Below are positions 58,095 to 64,000 of a stretch of 64,000 nt of DNA, piece after piece. The notes beneath the pieces are model-generated. The model did no database searches, was not told the DNA's origin, and saw only the letters and a list, made by a program, of their open reading frames with translations. The translations under genes were made by a program, and so were the position numbers. The stretch's first letter is position 1. Each line of letters opens with the position of its first letter. The stretch comes from Zhihengliuella halotolerans (GTDB lineage: Bacteria; Actinomycetota; Actinomycetes; Actinomycetales; Micrococcaceae). The stretch spans positions 3,348,001 through 3,412,000 of the forward strand of contig NZ_SHLA01000001.1 in the NCBI RefSeq assembly GCF_004217565.1, read 5' to 3'.

Positions 58095-59720
58095 TCAGCC
58101 GACCGCGAGTTCCCGGATCGTCAGGTCGCGGTAGACGGCCTCGCCGTCGTGCACGAACAGGCGGATGCCGTCGTCGCCCGCGAGCGGGAAGACGCGGTGG
58201 GAGTGCACCACGCGTCCGTTGCCGACGAAGAACTCCACGCTCGCGTGGTCCACGAGGATCCGTACCTCCAGCTCGCCGGTCGCCGAGTCGAAGGGGACCT
58301 GCGACTCGCCGCCGTTTCCGGGGTTGAAGGTGGGCCGGCGATTCACGTAGGTGAAGCCGTCGCCGATGACGGCACCCGCGGCGACGTGGCGCCCGCCGCC
58401 CGGTGCCCGGCAGAGCTCGAACCCGATGTTGCCGGGCGGCTTCGCCGGGTTCCAGTCCAGCGTGCACGTCAGCTCGAACGCGCGGGAGCGGATGTCGAGA
58501 TCTTTGTTCCCCGACAGGCTCACGTTGCCGAGCCGGTGCGTCGCCGTGGCGTAGCCTCGCAGCGCCGAAGTCGGCTGCGAGACGAGGACGTACCGGCCGC
58601 CGTCGCGGATCAGTCGGACGTCGCGCACGATCATGTCGTCGCCGTTGTACCCGTCCGTGACAAAACTGGGGGCGTTGTGCGGGTAGTCCCAGAAGTTCGC
58701 CCAGCCGATCGCGTGGCGCAGTTCGGGGTCCGGCTGACCGTCGTCGTCGTGACCCTCGTAGGTGACCGCGCCGTAGAAGTCGAAGCCGCGATCCAGCCAC
58801 TCGGGCTCGTCGGCATCCGGGGTGAACGAAGCGCCGTCGAACTCGCCGGTCCAGTACGCGTAGGTGGCCGGAAGGTCCCGCGCCTTGGCGTTGGCGCTGA
58901 CGCCGAGGACCCAGTGATCGGTGCCGTCGTCTGCGCGCATGCGGAACAGGTCCGGGCACTCCAACAGGCCTAGGTCGTCGCGGGGGAAATCGGCCACGTA
59001 GGTCCAGTCGCGGAGGTTCGGCGAGCTGTAGAACGCCAAGCGCTGTCCCTCCGCGTTGGCCATGAACCAGCGGCCGCGCGTCTCGTCCCAGAAGACCTTG
59101 GGGTCGCGGAAGTCGTGCACCCCCGGGTTCGGCAGAACCGGCTCGTCGCCGCCCGGGGCGAAGGTCCGGCCCTTGTCTCTCGAGTACCAGAGGTATTGGG
59201 CCTGTCTGCCCTCGGGTGCCTGGGTGACGAGGGCGACGAGGGTGCCGGCGCCGTACCCGGCGGTGTCCTCGTGGTCGACGACGACGCAGCCCGACCAGCA
59301 GTCGCCGTTGTCGTTGCTGAACTTCGGGATCGCGACGCCCCGGTCCACGAACGAGACGTGGTCCGTGGTGGTGGCTAAACGCCAGGAGGTGCCCGGGCCG
59401 CCGGCGAGGTAATCCTCGTTGTAGAGGTAGTAGTACAGGTACTCGCCGTCGACGAAGACGGGGCGCTGTGGGTCGTTCTTCCAGTTGTCGGGCACGCTGA
59501 AGTGGTAGGCGGGCCGGTACGAGTGCTCCACGACCGCCCGGGCGGACTTGTCGCTCGGTCCGCCGGGGTTGGCATGGCCGGACTTGCCGTTCCCGGGCGC
59601 GGCGGCTGCGGGCATGATTCCTCCTAGGGTCGCGGCGACGCCGGCGCCGCCGATGAGCATCGAGCGGCGGCCGAGCTGCGGGGTGCTGCGCTTGGCCTGG
59701 GGAGCGTTGTTCTCGGACAT
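58095..59720 (-). CDS. Secreted GH32 beta-fructosidase (levanase/inulinase type)
   Basis: The 541-residue enzyme cleaves fructans or sucrose. A Tat signal (LGRRSMLIGG, about 16-40) predicts export, and Ala-Pro-Gly linker follows. GH32 motifs are NDP with nucleophile D83 (WKNDPQRP), FRDPKVFW and ECPDLF, whose glutamate is the acid/base. The C-terminal beta-sandwich is present. It lies 34 bases after the cytoplasmic GH32 gene in the same direction, so the pair is probably co-transcribed. Confidence 0.93.
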   Translation of the reverse strand: MSENNAPQAKRSTPQLGRRSMLIGGAGVAATLGGIMPAAAAPGNGKSGHANPGGPSDKSARAVVEHSYRPAYHFSVPDNWKNDPQRPVFVDGEYLYYYLYNEDYLAGGPGTSWRLATTTDHVSFVDRGVAIPKFSNDNGDCWSGCVVVDHEDTAGYGAGTLVALVTQAPEGRQAQYLWYSRDKGRTFAPGGDEPVLPNPGVHDFRDPKVFWDETRGRWFMANAEGQRLAFYSSPNLRDWTYVADFPRDDLGLLECPDLFRMRADDGTDHWVLGVSANAKARDLPATYAYWTGEFDGASFTPDADEPEWLDRGFDFYGAVTYEGHDDDGQPDPELRHAIGWANFWDYPHNAPSFVTDGYNGDDMIVRDVRLIRDGGRYVLVSQPTSALRGYATATHRLGNVSLSGNKDLDIRSRAFELTCTLDWNPAKPPGNIGFELCRAPGGGRHVAAGAVIGDGFTYVNRRPTFNPGNGGESQVPFDSATGELEVRILVDHASVEFFVGNGRVVHSHRVFPLAGDDGIRLFVHDGEAVYRDLTIRELAVG

Positions 59721-59754
59721 GGGTGACCTCGCTGTCGGTTCGATGGTGGTGCGG

Positions 59755-61293
59755 TCAGGGGTGCAGGACGCGGCCGGGCTCCTCGGTCCCGTCCATCGCC
59801 CACGCGCGAGCGGAGCCGATGCGGGCGTCGCCGAGGGTGGCGAAGTGGATCCGATCGGCGTCGGGCCGGGTCGGGTAGACGCGCGTCGTCAGGGCGACGC
59901 CGTCGACGAAGACCTCGACGCTCGAGCGGTCGAGCAGGATCCGCACCCGGGTGTCCGCCCCGGCGCCGGGAACGACGCCGGCGTGCGGCGACGGGTCGCA
60001 ACCCGCCGCCAGCGTCGAGCCCGAGCGGTCCAGGCGAACGCGCAGGCCGTCGTCGTCCCGGTGCAGTTCCAGCACCGTGCGCTCGGCGCCGTCGGCGGTC
60101 GCGAAGAGTTCGACGTCGACGCCGCCGCCCGCGGCGATGTCCGCCGTGAACTCCACGTCCAGGGCCGTTCCCGACAGGGCGGTGACCGCCGGCGAGGCGG
60201 CCCCGTTGAGGGCGCTCCCGGTTCCGGAGGGGCCGGGCAGGAGCTGCACGCCCCGCAACTGCGCGACTTCGGCGACGGGTTCGCTGCGCAGCGTTCCGGA
60301 CGCGTCGAGCCACAGCCGGCGCGGGACGGTCATGGCGCCGGACCAGCCGGCGGCGGCCGTCGCGGCGTCGTCGCGCCCCTCCTGCATCCACGACCAGAGG
60401 ATGCGGCGGCCGGAGGCGTCCCGGAATGTCTGCGGCGCGTAGGCGTGCCGGCCGCCCAGGTCGAGGCGCTGGACCCGCTCGATGGCGAACCGCCGGCCGT
60501 CGTAGGAGCCGATCGCGACGAGCGGATGCAGCGTGTGACCCTCGTGCCAGGCGGAGAAGATCAGCACGTGCTCGTCGTCGCTCGTGCCGTCCGGGGCGGC
60601 CGTGGCGCCGTCCGCGCCCCGGCTCATGCGGAAGAAGTCCACGCACTCCCACATGGTGCCGGTCCAGTCGGGATCGTCGAGCCTTTCCTCACCGGCCTCG
60701 CCGACGGCGAGCGGGCCGAGCTCGGTCCACGAGCGCAGGTCCTCCGACTCGTACAGGAACGCCGTGCCGCCCGCGCCGGCGATGCCGCTGCCGACGAGCT
60801 GGCGCCACCGGCCGCCCTCGCGCCAAACGCAGTGGTCGCGGAACTCGGTGATCTCGTGATCGGCGGGAGGCGCGTCGATGATCGGCTCGGTGCGCGGCGT
60901 CCACGCGTCGAGATCGGGTGATCCGGTGGCCAGGCAGGGCAGTTCGCGGCCGTCGGCGCGGCCCGAGTAGATGATCGTCGGCGTGCCGTCGTCGTCGACC
61001 AGGACACCCGACCAGCACCCCTCGCGGTCGGGCCCGGTACCGGGGGCGAGGGCGATCGGCCGGTCGCGCCAGCGCACCAGGTCCTCGCTCACCGCGTGGC
61101 CCCAGTGGATCCGGTCGTGGAAGGGCCCGTCCGGGTTGTACTGGTAGAAGAGGTGGTACGTCCCGTCGACCTGGCTGACGCCGTTGGGGTCGTTGAGCCA
61201 GCCGGCCGGGGCCGTGAAGTGGTAGGCCGGGCGCAGCAGGTCCGCGTGCGCCGCCTCGATCATGTCGGCGGCCGGGGCGGCGGCGGGGTTCAT
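59755..61293 (-). CDS. Cytoplasmic GH32 beta-fructosidase
   Basis: The 512-residue enzyme has no signal peptide. GH32 motifs are WLNDPNG (nucleophile Asp near residue 35), FRDHCVW (a histidine replaces the usual proline of the RDP motif) and ECVDFF (acid/base Glu); the C-terminal sandwich is present. It would hydrolyse imported fructo-oligosaccharides or sucrose. Its ATG overlaps the stop of an Opp-type ATPase gene by four bases, tying it to oligosaccharide uptake. Confidence 0.92.
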   Translation of the reverse strand: MNPAAAPAADMIEAAHADLLRPAYHFTAPAGWLNDPNGVSQVDGTYHLFYQYNPDGPFHDRIHWGHAVSEDLVRWRDRPIALAPGTGPDREGCWSGVLVDDDGTPTIIYSGRADGRELPCLATGSPDLDAWTPRTEPIIDAPPADHEITEFRDHCVWREGGRWRQLVGSGIAGAGGTAFLYESEDLRSWTELGPLAVGEAGEERLDDPDWTGTMWECVDFFRMSRGADGATAAPDGTSDDEHVLIFSAWHEGHTLHPLVAIGSYDGRRFAIERVQRLDLGGRHAYAPQTFRDASGRRILWSWMQEGRDDAATAAAGWSGAMTVPRRLWLDASGTLRSEPVAEVAQLRGVQLLPGPSGTGSALNGAASPAVTALSGTALDVEFTADIAAGGGVDVELFATADGAERTVLELHRDDDGLRVRLDRSGSTLAAGCDPSPHAGVVPGAGADTRVRILLDRSSVEVFVDGVALTTRVYPTRPDADRIHFATLGDARIGSARAWAMDGTEEPGRVLHP

Positions 61294-62255
61294 GCGTTCT
61301 CCTGTCGTGAGGTGTGCTCGTGCGGCGTCAGGACCCAGTGGGCGGTGGCGGCGTCGACGACCTCGCGGCGCTGGCCCGGCGCCGCCGTCCAGTCGGCGAT
61401 CTCGCGGCGCAGTTCCGCCCGGGCGTCGGGGTCGAAGGGTTCGGTGCGCTCCGGGTCGGGTACCGCGCCCACCAGGAGGCGGGTGTAGGGGTGCTGCGGG
61501 TCGTCGAGCAGCCGCATCGATGGCCCGCCCTCGACCATGGAGCCGGCGTTCATGACGATCGTCCGGTCCGCCAGGTACCGGGCCGAGGCGAGGTCGTGCG
61601 TGACGTAGAGGATCGCGATGCCGTGCTCGTCGCGCAGCTTGGCCAGCAGATTCAGGACGCCGATGCGCACGGAGACGTCGAGCATCGACGTCGGTTCGTC
61701 GGCGAGGATGACCTCTGGTTCGACGGCGAGGACGCGGGCGATCGCGATGCGCTGGCGCTGCCCGCCCGAGAGTTCGTGCGGGAACGCGCTGAGGACCGCC
61801 GGGTCCAGGTCGACGGACTCGACGAGTTCGACGAGCCGGGCGCGCACGTTCGATCCGGCCTTGCCGTGCACGCACAGGGAGCGCTCGAGCACGTGCTCGA
61901 CCCGGTGCGTGGGGTTCAGCGAACCGAACGGGTCCTGGAAGACCATCTGCACGCACCGGCGGTAGCCGCGCGAGGCGCCGCGGCGCTGGGTGGCCAGCAC
62001 GTTCTCGCCGAAGACCTCGAGCGAGCCGGTCTCCGGCTGCTCGAGCCGGGCGATGCAGCGCGCGAGGGTCGACTTGCCGGAGCCGGACTCGCCGACGAGG
62101 GCGACGATCTCGCCGGCGCCGATCTCGAGCTCGATGTCCCGCAGGGCCCGCAGCCGCGTGCGGGACACGAAGCTCCCCGAGGTGAAGGTCTTGTTGAGGC
62201 CGCGGATCCGCACCGCCGGGGTCCCGGCGGCGGGAGGGGCCGTCGTCGTGCTCAT
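61290..62255 (-). CDS. Opp/Dpp-type ABC importer ATPase (second ATPase)
   Basis: The 321-residue ATPase has Walker A GESGSGKST (about 54-62), signature HELSGGQRQRIAIARVLA (about 160-177) and Walker B VILADEPTSMLDVS, and the C-terminal HPYTRLLVGAVPDP block of DppF-type subunits. It is paired with the ATPase gene upstream by a four-base overlap. Family members import peptides or oligosaccharides; coupling to GH32 favours a fructo-oligosaccharide substrate here. Confidence 0.9.
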   Translation of the reverse strand: MSTTTAPPAAGTPAVRIRGLNKTFTSGSFVSRTRLRALRDIELEIGAGEIVALVGESGSGKSTLARCIARLEQPETGSLEVFGENVLATQRRGASRGYRRCVQMVFQDPFGSLNPTHRVEHVLERSLCVHGKAGSNVRARLVELVESVDLDPAVLSAFPHELSGGQRQRIAIARVLAVEPEVILADEPTSMLDVSVRIGVLNLLAKLRDEHGIAILYVTHDLASARYLADRTIVMNAGSMVEGGPSMRLLDDPQHPYTRLLVGAVPDPERTEPFDPDARAELRREIADWTAAPGQRREVVDAATAHWVLTPHEHTSRQENA

Positions 62256-63172
62256 CGCTGCGTCTCCTTCTCGAAGGGTGCTTCCGTGGTGTCGGCCGGG
62301 GCGACGAAGTGGCCCGGCGCGACCTCCGCGAGGTCGCCGATGGACGTGAAGCGCACGCCCTCGCCGAGCCCGGTGAGCTTCACCCGCGGGCCGGTGATGG
62401 GCGGGAACGCGCCCATGAGGGCCTGCGTGTAGGCGTGGCGCGGTTCGCGCCGCAGCGCCGACGCCGGCGCGAGCTCGACGATCCGGCCCGCGTACATGAC
62501 GCCGATCCGGTCGGAGAGCTCGAGCATGAGGGACATGTCGTGCGTGATGAACAGGACCGCGAAGCCGAGCTCGGCCTGCAGCTCGCGGATCTGCGCGAGG
62601 ATCTCCTGCTGTACGACGACGTCGAGCGCCGTCGTCGGCTCGTCGAGGATGAGCAGCCGCGGCCGCAGCGCGCAGGCCATCGCGATGACGACGCGCTGGC
62701 GCTGGCCGCCGGAGAGCTGGTGCGGGTAGGCGTCGATCCGGGAGGAGGGGATGCCGACGAGCTCGAGCAGCTCGGCGGCCCGCGCCGCCGCCGCCCGCTT
62801 GGGCATTCGCTCGTGGGTCGTGAAGACGTCGGCCAGCTGGTCGCCGATCCGCATCACCGGGTTGAGCGAGTTCATGGCCGACTGGAACACCATCGCCACC
62901 TCGCGCCAGCGCCACGAGCGCAGCTCGTCGGGGGCCATGCCCAGCACGTCGGCGCCGTCGAACCGGATGGACCCGTGAGTGATCCGCGCCGGATCCTTGA
63001 GCAGGCGCATGATCGAGTGGGCGATCGTCGACTTGCCGCAGCCGGATTCACCGGCCAGCCCCAGAATCTCCCCGGGGGCGATCTGCAGGCTGACGCGGTC
63101 GGCGCCGCGGACGGAGCGCTCGTCGCTGACGTATTCGACCGTCAGCTCGTCGATGTCGAGAACTGGTCTCAT
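62252..63172 (-). CDS. Opp/Dpp-type ABC importer ATPase (first ATPase)
   Basis: The 306-residue ATPase shows Walker A GESGCGKST (about 41-49), signature HQLSGGQRQRVVIAMACA (about 150-167), Walker B LLILDEPTTALDV and the HAYTQALMGAFPP tail of DppD-type subunits. Both flanking genes overlap by four bases. It energises import with the DppF-like partner. Confidence 0.9.
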   Translation of the reverse strand: MRPVLDIDELTVEYVSDERSVRGADRVSLQIAPGEILGLAGESGCGKSTIAHSIMRLLKDPARITHGSIRFDGADVLGMAPDELRSWRWREVAMVFQSAMNSLNPVMRIGDQLADVFTTHERMPKRAAAARAAELLELVGIPSSRIDAYPHQLSGGQRQRVVIAMACALRPRLLILDEPTTALDVVVQQEILAQIRELQAELGFAVLFITHDMSLMLELSDRIGVMYAGRIVELAPASALRREPRHAYTQALMGAFPPITGPRVKLTGLGEGVRFTSIGDLAEVAPGHFVAPADTTEAPFEKETQR

Positions 63173-64000
63173 GCTTGTGCTCCTTGCGTGACGGCGGTCG
63201 GGGCGTTCGCGCTGGCCGCGCGCCGGGGCTTGCGCAGCCGCGGGTTGGTGATTTCGTCGACCGCGTAGTTGCACATCGCCAGGGCGAAGGCGACGAGGGC
63301 GATGGCCAGGCCGGAAGGGGCGAAGATCCACCACTGGCCGAGCATGAGCGAGCCGTCGGTGGAGGCCCAGAACAGGTTGGTTCCCCACGAGATGGTGTTG
63401 GCGTCGCCGAGGCCGAGGAATTCGAGGCCGGCCTGCGCGCCGATGGCGCCGATGACGCTGCCGAGCAGGGTCGTCATCACGATCGAGGCCATGTTGGGCA
63501 GGATTTCCCGCAGCATGATCCGCAGCGGGCGCTCGCCGGTGACGAGGGCAGCCGCGACGTAGTCTTTGCCCCGGATCGACAGGGCCTGCGACCGCAGGAC
63601 GCGGGCGCTGCCCGCCCAGCCGGTGATGACAAGGACGATGATGACCGTGCCGAGGCCCGGCGGCATGAACGCGGCGAGGATCACGAGCAGCGGCAGCCCG
63701 GGCAGCAGCAGGAACACGTTCGTCAGGAGCGAGAGGACGTCGTCGACGGCCTTGCCGAAGTAGGCGCAGGCGAGCCCGACGATGATGCCGACGATCGTGG
63801 CGAGGATGCCCGCGATCACGCCGACGAACAGCGAGGAGCGCGAGCCCCACACGGTCAGCGCGAGCACGTCCTGCCCCTTGGCCGTGGTGCCCAGCCAGTG
63901 TTCGGCGCCGGGCGCACTCGCACCGCCGGACCCGATGCGGGAGGGGTCCTCGGGGAAGAGGACGGGGGCGAGCAGGGCCAAGGCGATGAAGATCGCGAGG
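63169..64000 (-). CDS. Opp/Dpp-type ABC importer permease (DppC-like, 5' partial)
   Basis: The frame runs off the right edge, so the N-terminus is missing. The visible part has about five membrane segments and the periplasmic-binding-type EAA loop region (DYVAAALVTGERPLRIMLREILPN, split as DYVAAALVTGE and LREILPN) at mid-protein, as in DppC. It overlaps the first ATPase gene by four bases. A companion DppB and binding protein should lie beyond the edge. Confidence 0.88.
   Translation of the reverse strand, partial: LAIFIALALLAPVLFPEDPSRIGSGGASAPGAEHWLGTTAKGQDVLALTVWGSRSSLFVGVIAGILATIVGIIVGLACAYFGKAVDDVLSLLTNVFLLLPGLPLLVILAAFMPPGLGTVIIVLVITGWAGSARVLRSQALSIRGKDYVAAALVTGERPLRIMLREILPNMASIVMTTLLGSVIGAIGAQAGLEFLGLGDANTISWGTNLFWASTDGSLMLGQWWIFAPSGLAIALVAFALAMCNYAVDEITNPRLRKPRRAASANAPTAVTQGAQA

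Overview
This 64 kb window is a high-GC (roughly 70%), gene-dense chromosome segment from an actinobacterium, most likely of the order Micrococcales. The protein families, frequent GTG starts, four-base stop/start overlaps, Tat and lipoprotein signals, LapA-domain protein, SorC/LacI/GntR sugar regulators and an actinobacterial-style SAM riboswitch all point that way. Genus cannot be fixed from the sequence alone. No rRNA, tRNA, CRISPR array, insertion sequence or prophage was seen. I recognise 64 protein genes, two of them cut by the window edges.

Layout. 0-7.9 kb: the end of an unusual cytochrome P450 coupled to bioD, then purA with a strong terminator, a double-GNAT acetyltransferase, glutaminase glsA with a STAS tail, a nitrilase-family hydrolase, and a sigma factor with a membrane partner. 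7.9-10.7 kb: a translationally coupled cassette of DUF4956 membrane protein, VTC-domain polymerase and CotH-kinase-like lipoprotein. 10.9-21.3 kb: a YcaQ/AlkX-like DNA repair protein with a DUF2087 partner, a phosphatase and a lipoprotein; then an ECF sigma factor coupled to ogt and alkB (an alkylation-repair operon); paired small membrane proteins; an M23 peptidase; an ArsR-like regulator; and a cation/proton antiporter. 21.4-25.9 kb: a ribbon-helix-helix regulator, DUF4097 protein and DrrAB-type ABC transporter, followed by twin membrane proteins sharing a 153 bp 5' repeat. 26-27.5 kb: a SAM riboswitch controlling a sulfur-type flavin monooxygenase.

27.5-43 kb is a sugar island. An alpha-galactosidase lies downstream of a CUT1 ABC importer, divergent from a Gfo/Idh/MocA oxidoreductase and a LacI regulator. 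It is followed by a P-loop kinase, a mannitol-type dehydrogenase, a SorC regulator and a polyol-type ABC importer that share a repeated operator. 43-46.1 kb is an asparagine-degrading operon (FadR-type regulator, asparaginase, aspartase). 46.2-55.5 kb holds small enzymes, a large MalT-like LuxR regulator, a lipoprotein, a TetR-ABC efflux operon with a palindromic operator, and a double VOC protein. 55.5-64 kb is a second sugar island: an orphan solute-binding lipoprotein with an alpha/beta hydrolase, and a secreted plus a cytoplasmic GH32 fructosidase. The cytoplasmic GH32 is coupled by four-base overlaps to an Opp/Dpp-type ABC importer that runs off the window.

Two themes cut across the window. 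First, at least a dozen genes have a TANNNT or CANNNT box ending 6-8 bases before the start codon, some with a -35 element 16-18 bases further upstream, implying widespread leaderless transcription. Second, several operons carry readable operators placed over these promoters (RHH, LacI, SorC and TetR systems), so their control logic can be proposed directly from the DNA.
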